Of a stretch of 64,000 bases of DNA, positions 1-10,296 are shown piece after piece. Location of the stretch: assembly GCA_963921195.1 (NCBI GenBank), contig OY992536.1, positions 109,208,778 to 109,272,777 of the forward strand, read 5' to 3'. This stretch comes from Pegoplata infirma. Taxonomy: Eukaryota; Arthropoda; Insecta; Diptera; Anthomyiidae. Each line of letters starts with the position of its first letter. Position 1 is the stretch's first letter. The position numbers and the translations under genes were made by a program. The notes under the pieces were generated by a model. The model was not told the DNA's origin. It saw only the letters and a program-made list of their open reading frames with translations, and ran no database searches.

Positions 1-64
1 CACGGTGGTCAATTCCGGCCAAAAATCAATAACTTCTTTATTTCTGCATGTAAATAGCTCAAAT

Positions 65-300
65 TTAATATTCGAATTAAGAATAACATATCTGATACCT
101 TGCCCAAATGTTGGACCTACAAATACAGTGGTTGGCCAAATAATCATGGACGTCCCAAATGTATCAAACATGTCTGCATATAAACAGCAATAATTTAATA
201 TCCGAATTAAGAATAATATATCTGATCTCTTTTCAAAACGTTGGACATACAAATATAGTGGTTGGCCAACTAAGCATGGACGTGTCAAATGTATCAAACT
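65..300. repeat. Two-copy tandem duplication, about 130-bp period
   Basis: The motif TTAATATTCGAATTAAGAAT at 65 recurs at 195 with small changes. The following sequence (..GGTTGGCCAA..ATGGACGT..CAAATGTATCAAAC) is also repeated. It lies inside the 1-1667 element, near its left end. An open frame over it is short and starts with GTG, so I do not regard it as coding. Confidence 0.7.
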
Positions 301-306
301 AATTAA

Positions 307-990
307 GGTGGGGGTTGGAACTAAAAGAAACAGCCTTAGTGTTAGCAATTTAAAAAAAAAATAGATACGCAATACTTTTTAATTTTGTTTTTTTATTTGA
401 AATATTAACAATCGTAATATTTTTAAAAGTTTAAAAGACAAAGAATTGCCAGGGTTTCCAGTGAATTGTGGAATGCTATTTTTAAGGGACAAAATGGCCG
501 CAGTTGTACAGCAAAAAAAAAAAACTAAACCGATTTTAATGACATTTTTTTTTTTTTTTATTTGTAGATTATTTAATTTTCTAATACTTATCGTGACAAT
601 TTTTTAAAATTTTACCTAAATAATATTTGAATGAAAGAAGAAATTGAAGTTTTTCTATTTTTTGAGTTTATGTTAGCATATCTTCAACAAAAATCAATTT
701 TTTTTCAAAAAAAATGGCCACGTTAAGTGCTTGAAAATTTAATTATCTACAAATCAAAAAAAAAAAAATGCAGCCAATTTTTCCCTTAAAAAAACAACAC
801 ACAATTAACTGGCAACCCTGAAAATTATAGTTGACCAAATTTTGTGTTATGAATTTTTTAAAAATGCTAAAATGTTCTTTCTTTCAAATGAAAAAAAAAA
901 CAGAATAAAATAATACTACTTTTACGTATTTATTTTTTTAGCTGTTTAAAAATTGCTAACATTAAGGCTGTTTTTTAGTTCCAACCCCTC
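307..990. mobile_element. Nested inverted-repeat element flanked by TTAA
   Basis: The left end GGTGGGGGTTGGAACTAAA and right end TTTAGTTCCAACCCCTC are inverse, and the match continues inward (CAGCCTTA..GTTAGCAATTT). TTAA stands on both sides (303-306 and 991-994). TTAA duplications are typical of piggyBac-like elements, but the outermost bases of the two ends do not pair perfectly and no transposase is present, so the superfamily is uncertain. The interior is A/T runs. Confidence 0.55.
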
Positions 991-1667
991 TTAAACCACA
1001 TTTTTTTTTTATTTCGTCTTTTTTTAAGTTTTTTTTTAACGAAAATCTATGGGTTTTAAGTTAGTATCTATTCACATTCCCTTTTTGGTGGAGTTTGTAG
1101 GTTTAAAAAAGTCCACCATTTGTAAAAAATGAGTCCACTAAAAATGCTCTGGTTTAAAGAATCGGTAAAAGTAGGGGCTGAAATTTAAAATACTTACTTT
1201 TAATAGTTAAAAGTACAAACTGCTTTTTATAGCTAACCTCTAATAGCCTCTAATTGATTTTTATGGGCTTTCAAAATTAATTTTTTTTAGAGTTTTTTTT
1301 TTTAATTTTTATCTAATTTTCATACACATCACTTTAAGACAAAAACGCACACAAAATCTGCAAAAACCACATGGAATGATTATTTACTATAGGAATTAAA
1401 AATCCATGCCCGAACTTAAAAAAATAATGTGAAGAAAAATGCATAGCCAACTTTTATTGAAAACTAAAATATACATTTTAAAAAAAGCTGAAATGAAAAG
1501 CAAAAAATACTCAACTTTGCACCACTATGGACAATAATATAGTGTTACAAGGCCCAAAAAAAGATTTAAGTTGTATGTTTTGAAGTATTAGCTATAATAT
1601 AGCATCAAAAGTTCATCAAGATTTAATAAAAAAATAAAATGATTTTTGGTCGGAATTGACCACCGTG

Positions 1668-2126
1668 CATTGGTAAGTCACAAAAATATTTTAAAACGTA
1701 TTTTTGTCACTCAAAAATATTTTTATACCAAAACAAAAAAAAAATACACTCGAAAAAAATTTTACACTCAAAAAAAATTTTACACTCAAAAAAAAAATTA
1801 GTAAATTTTTTTTTGAATGTAAAATTCGAAAAAAATTTACACTCAAAAAAAATTTTACACTCAAAAAAAAATTTGTAAATTTTTTTGAATGTAAAATTCG
1901 AAAAAATTTTACACTCAAAAAAAATTTTACACTCAAAAAAAAAAAAATTAGTATTTTTTTTTTAAAAATTACTAAAAAAAAATTTTTTTACACAAAATAA
2001 AATATTTCTAATCATAACTGTTATTTTTTTCACGTTAGAAAATTTACTATCACTTAAAATGGGCATTGTGGAGGGTATTCATAGATTCGGCCAAGTCGAA
2101 TTTAACTTTTCTACTTGTTTTTTTTA
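1668..2126 (+). mobile_element. DINE-1-like repeat, internal minisatellite and 3' end
   Basis: This begins with GTAAGTCACAAAAATATTT, as does the copy near 55192. It runs through an array of about 18-bp units of the form ACACTCAAAAAAAATTTT (about 1745-1940) and ends ATTGTGGAGGGTATTCATAG, GATTCGGCC, TTTAACTTTTCTACTTGTT. That terminus is shared by the copies ending near 55467 and 52314. The 5' half is missing, apparently displaced by the 1-1667 insertion. Open frames here are low-complexity lysine/phenylalanine strings from the minisatellite. Confidence 0.7.
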
Positions 2127-2129
2127 AAT

Positions 2130-2620
2130 TTTCCCAATTTGTTTACAGTTTTTAGTACCCTTCGAAAACTCCTTCGTGGTAAATTTTCATATTTTTTTGA
2201 TGACCCGTTCAAAAGATATCGAATTTTTAAAAATTGGTAGTTTGCTCCTTTACTCAAACTTCTTTTACTCATAACTTCTTCAATAATGGTTCAAATTACA
2301 ATTTTTTTTTTTTTTTCAAAATTTTTGTTTTTTTGCGTACCAAAAAATTCTTAAAAGCGTTCTAGTATGCGATTTTTAAGTTTTTAAATTTAAATCTCAT
2401 TTTTGAAAATGTTTGTACTCTTCGATTTTTTTTAAATTTTTTTGTGTAAAACTTCTATCGATTCTACAATTTTTTTGCCCAGGAGGATCGTAAAAATAAA
2501 CTATAAGCAGCAAAAAAAAATATTAAAAATCAGTTGAAAATTTCGGCCTACAAAAAAAAAATTACAAAAAAAGTCCATCTTGCCCCACTCTGCGTCCGTT
2601 TTTGTTATTTTTTTTGGATA
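2130..2620. repeat. Dispersed repeat, inverted copy at about 50150-50515
   Basis: The stretch containing CCCAATTTGTTTACAG, ACTCCTTCGTGGTAAATTTT and GCCCAGGAGGATCG reappears inverted at 50150-50515 (CGATCCTCCTGGGC, CCACGAAGGAGTTTTC, GTAAACAAATTGGGA). Both copies adjoin DINE-1-like ends. No ORF and no clear termini. Family unknown. Confidence 0.65.
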
Positions 2621-2869
2621 TTTGGTAGGAAAATTACATTTTTAACAAGAAAAAATATTGAAACCAAAGAAAATTTTGTGTTTTTATATTTTTATTGATG
2701 CCACAAATTTTTTTCAAGAAATGTGTGTAGGCCAAACTTCAATAAGGTTTATGCGGAAACTTTTTTTAAGCCAGCGAAAAGGGGAGACCGCCATTCACCG
2801 CCATTTTCATGCTGTATACCGCCTGCATAGGGCCGATTTTATATTTAAAAAAAATTCAAAAGTTATATC

Positions 2870-3228
2870 CCTAATGTCCAATAGGGTTCTAATGTCCAAT
2901 AGGGTTCTTAAGCTCGAAATTACATTAGCTATAACCGGTCTGAATTTCGCTGCAATCGGTCCTGTACCTACTTACTAAATATCCAAATTTTTAAAAATAA
3001 ACCATTGTGTACTGTTGCGTATTATTGTTATTTGAAGACAATTACAAAATTAAGCATACGACACTTATACAGTTCTCAAGCAATTATTTTAATAATAAAA
3101 GTTCACCAATTTCAAAAGCGTGTAAAAAAATCTAGCGCTGAACTAAAAGAAAAGGTTTTGTTATGGAATATGTCAACTTTCATTTGATTTTGGTCTCATT
3201 CTATTCCGATTTTGGTTATTGCTCTGTG
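2870..3228. mobile_element. Right-hand fragment of the 632-bp CACAGTG element
   Basis: This matches the distal half of the complete element at 56364-56995: CTGCAATCGGTCC, ATATCCAAAT, TGCGTATTATTGTTATTT, then the inverted repeat TCAACTTTCATTTG..ATTCCGATTTTGG ending in a degenerate CTCTGTG. The sequence left of about 2870 no longer aligns, so the element is truncated or rearranged. The 106-aa and 60-aa open frames here are accidental. Confidence 0.65.
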
Positions 3229-3552
3229 TGATTGAAAACGAAAGTTTAAAATATTTACGTGTTTCATTAAACCGGCATTTTCTGTATGGCAAAAAATGTA
3301 CTCATTTTCAGATTAACAAGGGAAGTCTCCTTATTGTTACCCGCCGATTTTTGTGAAATTGATTTTATTTTGTACACTGTACAAGAAATATATCAATTTT
3401 AAAATTTGTTGAACTTAATTTAAGAAAAGACGGGTATGAGATGGCTCCAAGATATTACTTCTTTCAATTTAATTGTTTCCTAAAAAATTCTCAATTTGGA
3501 GATTTCACAAACAACCACAAATATCAAATTAACAAAAAGAAAAATTTATCAC

Positions 3553-5709
3553 ATGAGTGCTGGTATTGAAGAAATGGTAACAGATTATGACTACAAAAAT
3601 TTCATTAGCAAACAAACGGACAGAACAAAACACATAAGAGAAGAAGTGAGGACAAAACAGCTGATTAAATTAAATACACTTAAAGAAAAACAGTTTAAAT
3701 CACACGGACTAATTTTTAATAATCATTGGTTTGAAAATAAAACAACAATAAATATACCTATGGAATGTAAATGGATACTCTCGTTAGGAAAGAAGTTTGC
3801 ATTACCAGTAACTGATAAGAATTTTTCTCCAATAAATATAATCGCGGATATAGAACAATGTATCCAAGACATGGACGAAAATGCAGACAAAGAAAAGGAT
3901 ATAGCAAGAACTAAGCTGGCAAATAGTATAACTGTTTTTAAAAGAAAAATTAAAAATACTCCCAGGGAAAAATTTATTTTAACTGTTTTTGAAAAAACTG
4001 AACAATTTTTAAAAAAGCACCAAGATATGATTATAATAAAGGCAGATAAAGGCAACAAAACGGTAGCCATGTACAAAAAAGATTATGAACAGAAAATGGA
4101 AAATCTTCTAGAAGACAGAGATACTTACAGAACATTAAGAACTGACCCGACCCAAAAACTTCAAAAACAAAATAACAACATCATATCAAACTTGGAAAAG
4201 AATGGATTCATTGATATGTGGCAAAAACGTAATCTTACTTGTCATGCGGCTGTTGCCCCAAGAATATACGGATTACCAAAAATCCATAAACCGGAAACCC
4301 CTCTTAGGCCAATTGTGTCATCAATCCAAGTGCCATGTTACAATTTATCCAAATATTTAGGAAATATCCTTAAACATATTATATCTAGGGAATATAACAT
4401 CAAAAATTCGTTTGAATTAAAAAATCATCTGTGCAATATAAAACTTGAGCCTCATGATATATTAGTATCTTTTGACGTCATCTCACTTTTCACAAATATT
4501 CCGGTACACACAGCCATTAAAAATATTATGGAAAAATGGCTAACAATAAAGAAATTTACAAACATTCCTAGACCGACATTTTTAGAAATTTTGAAGTTCT
4601 GTCTAACGGACAATAATTACTTTGTTTATGGTAAAAAAGTAATTAATCAGATATTTGGTATGCCAATGGGCAACCCGCTCTCTCCTACAATAGCGGATAT
4701 TGTTCTTGATAATTTGCTGGACGATGCAATAATAGAATTAAAAAATAAAAATATCAATATTAAATACATAGCAAAATATGTAGACGACATTTTCGCTATC
4801 ATTAATAAGGACGATAAGGACGAAATTCTTAAAACTTTAAATTCTCACCATCAAAAAATTAAATTCACCATCGAAATAGAAAAAAATAATGAAATAGCAT
4901 ACCTCGACGCAAAACTACGGAAAAATAAGGATAACATTATTTTTAATTGGTACTCTAAGGAAACAGCTTCAGGCAGACTTATGAATTTTAACGCCACACA
5001 ACCCAGAAGTCAAATTATAAATACAGCGAGAAATTTAATAGAGAGAGTACTGAAAATTAGTGACGAAATATTCCACAACAAAAATATAAACATAATACAG
5101 GAAATATTGATACAAAATAGTTTCCCTAAAAAATTAATAAACTCTTTAATAGACGACGTATTTAGGCGATTAAATAAAAATAAGAAAATTGACAACACTG
5201 ATGAAACAGAAAACAAAAAATTTTACAGTGTACCATACATCCCTGGCCTTACTGACAACAGAAACATAATAACAACACTGAAACAAAATAACATATGTTT
5301 TGCGTATAAGCCGAACAAAACAACAAATGCAATATTCACTAAAATAAAAGCGCCAGTAGAAAAACAACAACAAAATAACGTTGTTTATGAAATAAGATGT
5401 AAAGGAAATAACGAAGAACTTTGTGATCAGGTGTATATAGGAACAACAAAGAGAGCTTTATCAACAAGGATAGGAGAACACAAGATGGATATCACGCGGC
5501 AGAAAGAAACAACAGCACTAGCCATGCATATGATCAGTTCACACCACACACCAGATTTTCAACGTATTAGAATATTAGACAAGGAGGAAAATATGAGAAA
5601 GAGATTTACGAAGGAAAGCTTGAGAATTCAGCAAAACATAAAAAAGACAATGAATTTGAAAGAAGACACCAACAATATATGTGCAAGTTATAGAGTAGCC
5701 ATCAAATAA
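3553..5709 (+). CDS. Penelope-like element polyprotein: reverse transcriptase plus GIY-YIG endonuclease
   Basis: A 718-aa protein from the first in-frame ATG. The frame opens after a stop at 3481-3483, and the 19 codons before the ATG follow a TTG, an unlikely start in an animal. Seen: KADKGN (about 163-168), RIYGLPKIHKP (237-247), the catalytic block SFDVISLFTNIP with Asp308, FGMPMGNPLSP (368-378), the YVDD box (409-412), and a C-terminal GIY-YIG module VVYEIRC (from 610) with YIGTTKRALSTRIGEHK (628-644). This order of reverse transcriptase then GIY-YIG endonuclease defines Penelope-like elements, in which the protein nicks target DNA and copies its own RNA in the nucleus. Both catalytic aspartates of YVDD are present, as are the Tyr, Arg and Glu expected in the nuclease. 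Length is slightly under the roughly 800 aa common in the family. Codon use is as AT-rich as the surroundings. Activity is not demonstrable from sequence. Confidence 0.93.
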   Translation: MSAGIEEMVTDYDYKNFISKQTDRTKHIREEVRTKQLIKLNTLKEKQFKSHGLIFNNHWFENKTTINIPMECKWILSLGKKFALPVTDKNFSPINIIADIEQCIQDMDENADKEKDIARTKLANSITVFKRKIKNTPREKFILTVFEKTEQFLKKHQDMIIIKADKGNKTVAMYKKDYEQKMENLLEDRDTYRTLRTDPTQKLQKQNNNIISNLEKNGFIDMWQKRNLTCHAAVAPRIYGLPKIHKPETPLRPIVSSIQVPCYNLSKYLGNILKHIISREYNIKNSFELKNHLCNIKLEPHDILVSFDVISLFTNIPVHTAIKNIMEKWLTIKKFTNIPRPTFLEILKFCLTDNNYFVYGKKVINQIFGMPMGNPLSPTIADIVLDNLLDDAIIELKNKNINIKYIAKYVDDIFAIINKDDKDEILKTLNSHHQKIKFTIEIEKNNEIAYLDAKLRKNKDNIIFNWYSKETASGRLMNFNATQPRSQIINTARNLIERVLKISDEIFHNKNINIIQEILIQNSFPKKLINSLIDDVFRRLNKNKKIDNTDETENKKFYSVPYIPGLTDNRNIITTLKQNNICFAYKPNKTTNAIFTKIKAPVEKQQQNNVVYEIRCKGNNEELCDQVYIGTTKRALSTRIGEHKMDITRQKETTALAMHMISSHHTPDFQRIRILDKEENMRKRFTKESLRIQQNIKKTMNLKEDTNNICASYRVAIK

Positions 5710-5901
5710 ACTGTGATACAATTTTTAATATTATGTGTTTTAAAAATAAATCCATGTTTTATGTTTTTTGTATTATATATGTTAAATGTAAATTTTTGTT
5801 TTTAAAATTTGTTTTTTAATGTAATAATATATAAAAAAAATGTAAGTTCTAAATGTTATTTGGTAAAAAATTGTTAATTAATGTCATGTTTTTATTAAAT
5901 A

Positions 5902-5946
5902 GACGATCCCCAGAAGAAGTCGACAAAAAATCGACGAAACGTCGGG
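5902..5946 (+). ncRNA. Hammerhead-ribozyme-like motif in the Penelope 3' region
   Basis: GACGATCCC is followed by CAGAAGA, a 5-bp stem (GTCGA/TCGAC) closed by an A-rich loop, then GAAACGTC. The flanking GACG and CGTC can pair. Penelope-like elements are known to carry short hammerhead motifs in their terminal repeats (core CUGANGA..GAAA). Here the second core base is A rather than U and helix I is absent, so self-cleavage is doubtful. The position about 190 bp after the stop codon fits. Confidence 0.45.
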
Positions 5947-6213
5947 AAAAAAATGTATTAAAATTGTGTGTTTTAATTACATAAAAGATTATAGGCCGTA
6001 TTAGCTTAACAAAGAAAATACAAACAGATAAATAAAAATTGGCCAAATAAAAAACAACATAGTAATGGATTTATTTAAATATATCTTAAAGGTAAGTAAC
6101 ATTGTAGCTTAATTTTTTTTATCCAGAGGAAAAATATTTTGTTTAAATAAGGGCGTGTGTGAAACGGTAGCAAAGTATGCTTGTCGGTAAATTTTTGACA
6201 CTATTGAGGTGAA

Positions 6214-6248
6214 TAAAATTTCACTAGCCCATTGGGCTAGTAGAAATT
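6214..6248. repeat. Short hairpin
   Basis: AATTTCACTAGCCCA is followed directly by TTGGGCTAGTAGAAATTT, forming a stem of about 17 bp with one bulged base and almost no loop. It is not followed by a gene. It may be the centre of a decayed palindromic element. Confidence 0.6.
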
Positions 6249-6249
6249 T

Positions 6250-7150
6250 TGACATAAGATAAGAAATTTTTGAAATTTAAAAAAATATAAAAACAAAAAT
6301 AAACAATTTCAAAAAACAAAACAATTTAATTTTTGAAATTTGTAAAAAAAAATATAAAAAGAAAAAAACAATTTAAATGTTGAAAATATTTTTGATAAAA
6401 ATTATAAGAGCTTTTATCTACATACATCGTTTTGATCATAGATGATCCGGATTGAGAAGAGGCGATGGCAAAGAGACAACATATTGAAGGAAATGCATGC
6501 ATATGCCGCCAAGAATCATTCTTAATTTACAGCCGTGATGTGCGTGCATAGAAGGTCATGTGGTGCTAATAGATTGCTGTGTCAGCCTTACTGCTGTTTT
6601 TTGGATAAGATTTGGAGCGTGATAATTATTTTTTTGTCATATTTTTATGTGTCCAGAACATAAATTATTCTATGGTCCAGAATAAAAAAGTTTTTTTATT
6701 AAAAATTTATTATTTTTTAAAAAATACAATATTTGATGGAGACCCTTAAACTTTTTTAATAAAAAATGTCCAAAACCTGTGACTTATGGACAAGATTTAT
6801 AAGAATCGGAGAAAGTTCTCCCAAAATAAAAAGTGCGGATTCAGTAGCATTTTTGCTATAGGAAAGTCTGGGATTCAGCCATATATTTCCCACAGAAAGT
6901 CCTACACTTTAAGACATTTTTCTTACAGAAAAGACATTTAGAAAAATGGGTCAGAACCTGAGACTTTTCCAGTTTTAAAACAAATTATTTTATTAATTGC
7001 ATCGGTTTCTGTTGTGAGTTAATTGCAACTAGCAAAGAACAAGGTTTCCTAAAAATATTCCGTATTTAAAACATTTTTTTTTTTTACTTTTTTAAACAAC
7101 TTTCAAAATTTTACTATTGTCAAAAAAGATACCATTTCACACAGCAGAAA
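6250..7150. other. No gene recognised; one slightly GC-richer block
   Basis: Mostly A/T runs. About 6425-6620 is less AT-rich (GATGATCCGGATTGAG.., GCATGCATATGCCGCC) and differs in texture from its surroundings, but it has no long reading frame and no RNA family I can name. It could be a decayed TE fragment. Confidence 0.5.
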
Positions 7151-7180
7151 TATGAAATTTTTTCACCATAGAAAAAATAT

Positions 7181-7429
7181 TGATTTGAGGCTTCATCTTT
7201 TAGTATATAATGCGGGAACCTCAAACAATGAACTGACCCAAAATTTGTCCAAAAAAGTTTTCATTTGCAAAAGTTATCTTAACAAAAACTATAATTATTG
7301 TATCGCAAACACTGAAATAATAGTTTTTGTTAAGATAACTTTTGCAAATGAAAACTTTTTTGGCTAAATTTTTGGTCAGTTAGTTGTTTAAGGTTTCCAC
7401 ATTATATACTAAAAGATGGAACCTTAAAT
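7181..7429. repeat. Long near-perfect palindrome (arms about 115 bp)
   Basis: The left arm begins TGATTTGAGGCTTCATC and contains TTTTAGTATATAATG, GAACTGACC and GTTATCTTAACAAAAACTA. The right arm repeats these in inverse order, ending GATGGAACCTTAAATCA. A gap of about 20-25 bp separates them. The arms differ at scattered positions only. As RNA it would be a hairpin of roughly 115 bp. The 71-aa frame crossing it is a by-product. It fits a palindromic MITE or a hairpin-RNA source. Confidence 0.8.
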
Positions 7430-8800
7430 CATCTCGTAAAGTGATGCTGGCATATACAAAAAAACGGTTTTTCGCGATTTTCATCATGATGGTCCATATA
7501 ACATAGCTGTTTTTTGTCCACTATTCGTATTGTTAGGGATGCATTTTTGATTCATTAAAAGCAAGTTTTTTATCAAAGACCAATTTGGCTGTTAATTTCG
7601 CGAAAACCTTAAAAAATGAAGAAATTCGCAAATTTAAGGGCTTAAATTGAAAAGCTTTAAACCAAATTTGCATAAGAAATGTTGCTACAAGTCATATCTT
7701 TGTTTTCCATGTCATAAAATTAATAAACCATTTACTTTGCAAATTTTTGTGTTAAAAAACTGGCTCGAAATCAGCAAATCTTTAACGACATTTTGCAAGA
7801 CAACTGTACCATACATCGAAAAACGGAGTACGCCATTCGAATCAGCATGTCCGAAATATATAGAAATGATGATCGTAACTCTTGTTTATTTTTTAGTGTT
7901 CCGCAGTGTTATTTGGACCCTATGGAGTCCCAATAAGAGGACCCTACAGGGGATCAATATGGTGTACGCACATAAGTATATGCGTACATTATTATAGGGT
8001 CACATTCGATTTTGATCCAAAATTTTGGTTAGATTCGCTCTACCTTGTTTAGTTTTTCAGATATGGGAATGGAGTCTTAAGAATCATAAAATCACTCAAA
8101 AACTATAACTCGTAGGTCTTTTGGGTCTTCGGCGGCCATATTCTACGAGTAAAGGACTATAAAAATGCCCTTGAAATTTTTTTCGTATCTGCAGTTTTTG
8201 CAGTGTTATGCACTTAAAAAATTTTGTAAATTTTTTTTTCTACCTCTATTTGACAAGAAATCCTTGTTATTTTACAGGCCTTTTACCAATAATTTAGTAA
8301 TTTTACAAGCTTTTTACCAAAAAAAGTTGTAAATTTACAATTTTTTTGTCGCAATGAAACATACAAGAAGGTTTCGTGACTTTACTAGATTTTTGCTACC
8401 TCCTATTTTACAAGAATTCCTGGTAAAAATTAGGATGCTTTTTGTAATTTTACAAGATTTTTACCAATAAAATTGTAAATTTACAAGTTTTTTTGCGAAA
8501 TAAAATTTACAAGAAATTCTCGTAAATTTACTAGATTTTTTTGTACGAAATTTTGGAAATTTGTAAAATTACAAGAAAAACTGTAAAATTACAAAAAAAA
8601 AAAAATTTCGATCGAAAATTATTTGATAAAAAACAAGGAAAACTGTCAAATATTGGTAAAATGGAATAACGAGATTTTTCTAGTAATTTGAGAAGTTTTT
8701 TTTTTGAGTGTCCTTTAAAAAGGGCATTGAGGGGGGGATTCAGCCAAGTTTAATTTAGCTTTTCTACTGGTTAAATTTCAAGTTTCTTTTACTATTATTT
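7430..8800. other. No gene; relics of two repeat families
   Basis: About 7900-8190 contains the module TTCGCTCTACCTTGTTTAG..ATACGAG-type sequence that also fills the TA elements at 12546-13435, 34075-34937 and 52996-54064. About 8213-8712 runs from CACTTAAAAAATTTTG to TTTTTTTTTTGAGTG and resembles a decayed member of the CACTCAAAA family without a clear TA duplication. About 8717-8776 is a degenerate DINE-1-like 3' end (GGGCATTGAGGG..GATTCAGCC..CTTTTCTACTGGTT). A 116-aa frame at 7647-7997 shows no domain. Confidence 0.5.
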
Positions 8801-8802
8801 TA

Positions 8803-10294
8803 CACTCAAAAAAAAGTTAGTAAAATTACAAGTAAAAGGTCTTGTAATTCTATTTTACTAATCTTCTTTGTCTTTTTACAAAAATTGTTGTATATTTCAT
8901 AAAACGAAAACTACAATTTGCTTAGTAATTTTACTATTATATGTTGGTAAATTTATTTTACATACTTTTTAAGTAAATTTACAAAAAAGTGAATTATTTT
9001 ACAAATTAAAAAAAATTTACAAGGTGTTTAGTTTTTTTACACAAGAAAAATGTAATTGTACAACAAAGTTTTACTTGATGTTATTTAGTCTTTTTAGCAA
9101 AAAAATGTTTTATTACAAACATTTTTTTTAAAGATTTTGACAAAAATTTACAAAGCAGTAAGGAAGTCCTCAACTCAACGTCGGTTTAAAAATATTTTAA
9201 ATATCCCTGAAGATGATCAGCGATGCTGATAGAAATATTAGAAAAAAATTAAATATATTTAAATAAAAACTTCATAAAAAATTTTTGAATTTTTATTTTA
9301 TATATAAAACCCCATAACCTCAAGCCAAAATAAACTCATCAAACATCAACACAAAAGGTTAACTACAAAAAAAAAAAAATTTTTCAAACGATTTTTTAAA
9401 TTGTTAACAAGTTTTCTTTTTTGATCTTTTGACTAATTTTTCCTGAAATATATAAGAAATTTCTTGTGTACCCTCCTTCTTAATTCTCATAAGTGTTATA
9501 CTTTAAAAAGTTTGTTAAAAGTGTTCAAGTGAAAAAAAAAAAAAAATCATTTCAGGTTGTTGAAGTGCTACTCCAGCTGCCGAAGAAGGAAAAGTAAGAT
9601 ACACCAATGGAAAAAACCTTTAAATTTACATAACAAATATGTTAATACACAAAATTTTTTGTAAATTTACAAAACTAATATGAAAATTAAAAAAAAACAA
9701 AATTGAATACTTACAGAAAAATGTTGTTATTTTACAAAAATGAAGTAGAAAATACAAAAATAATATTATAAATTTACAAATTATATTAAACTACTGTTTT
9801 TGCGGCAAAAAAAATATGAAAAAATGGTATGTTTACAATAAAAATTGTAAATTTACCACTTTTTGTTGTAAATATACAAGTTTTTTGACATAAACCAAAC
9901 AATTTGTAAATTTACAATTTTATTTTTTGATTTTCTACTTTATTTATAAATTTACAACTGTTTTTGTAAGTCGTCTACAATTTGTTTTGTTAATTTTAAT
10001 TTTTTTTTGCAAAATTTACAATTTTTATTGTAAATATACGAGTTTTTCAATACTTATTTGCGGTAAAACAGTAGTTTAACCAAATAACTTGTTAATCTAC
10101 AATCTCGTTTTCTATATTTTCTTCGTAAAATAACAACATTTTTCTGTAAGTTTACAATTTTGTTTAGAAAAATTACAATTTTTTTTGTAAATTTACCGTT
10201 ATTTTTTGTTAAATCCATTTACAAATTTTCCCCGTAATGTTTTTGCTAATACATATTTTACAAAACATGCCCCGTATAAACTTTTTTTTGAGTG
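8803..10294. mobile_element. TA-flanked CACTCAAAA-type element, 1.49 kb
   Basis: The left end CACTCAAAAAAAAGTTAG and right end AACTTTTTTTTGAGTG are inverse and are bordered by TA (8801-8802 and 10295-10296). The interior is dense in TTGTAAATTTACAA-like self-complementary words. It also holds a hammerhead-like motif near 9189-9234, perhaps captured from a Penelope tail. There is no transposase frame, so it is non-autonomous. TA duplication suggests a Tc1/mariner-related transposase (inference). Confidence 0.75.
9189..9234 (+). ncRNA. Second hammerhead-like motif
   Basis: AATATCCCTGAAGA is followed by a stem (ATCAGC, loop GAT, GCTGAT), then AGAAATATT. CTGAAGA and GAAA match the conserved hammerhead core, and AATAT pairs with ATATT as an outer helix. 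As in the 5902 motif, no helix I is present. The layout is the same as in the Penelope element, suggesting a common origin. Cleavage activity is unlikely without helix I. Confidence 0.4.
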
Positions 10295-10296
10295 TA

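Larger units (their letters stand above)
1..1667. mobile_element. Terminal-inverted-repeat DNA element, left edge at window start
   Basis: The first bases (CACGGTGGTCAATTCCGG, continuing into CCAAAAATCA) are the inverse of 1643-1667, which ends in GACCACCGTG, so about 27 bp of near-perfect terminal inverted repeat encloses the segment. No coding capacity is visible. A second inverted-repeat element (307-990) sits inside it. The right flank starts CATTGGTA within a DINE-1-like repeat. The left flank lies outside the window, so target duplication and superfamily cannot be decided. A similar end (TGGTCGGAATTG) occurs alone near 30821. Confidence 0.7.
3240..6055 (+). mobile_element. Penelope-like retroelement (approximate limits)
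   Basis: The segment carries an intact Penelope-like protein (3553-5709), about 310 bp of upstream DNA, and an AT-rich 3' part with a hammerhead-like motif at 5902-5946. Terminal pseudo-LTRs could not be delimited: I find no second copy of the 3' tail upstream. Coordinates are therefore bounded only by the preceding CACAGTG fragment and by loss of recognisable structure after 6055. The copy looks young because a reading frame of more than 700 codons has no stop or frameshift, unlike everything around it. Confidence 0.75.

Noticed and set aside
1704..2000. 98-aa and 81-aa overlapping frames on both strands
   Set aside because: Low-complexity translations of the ACACTCAAAAAAAATTTT minisatellite.
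6425..6620. Less AT-rich block as a possible small nuclear or nucleolar RNA
   Set aside because: No C/D or H/ACA box pair or snRNA core was found; left as unknown.
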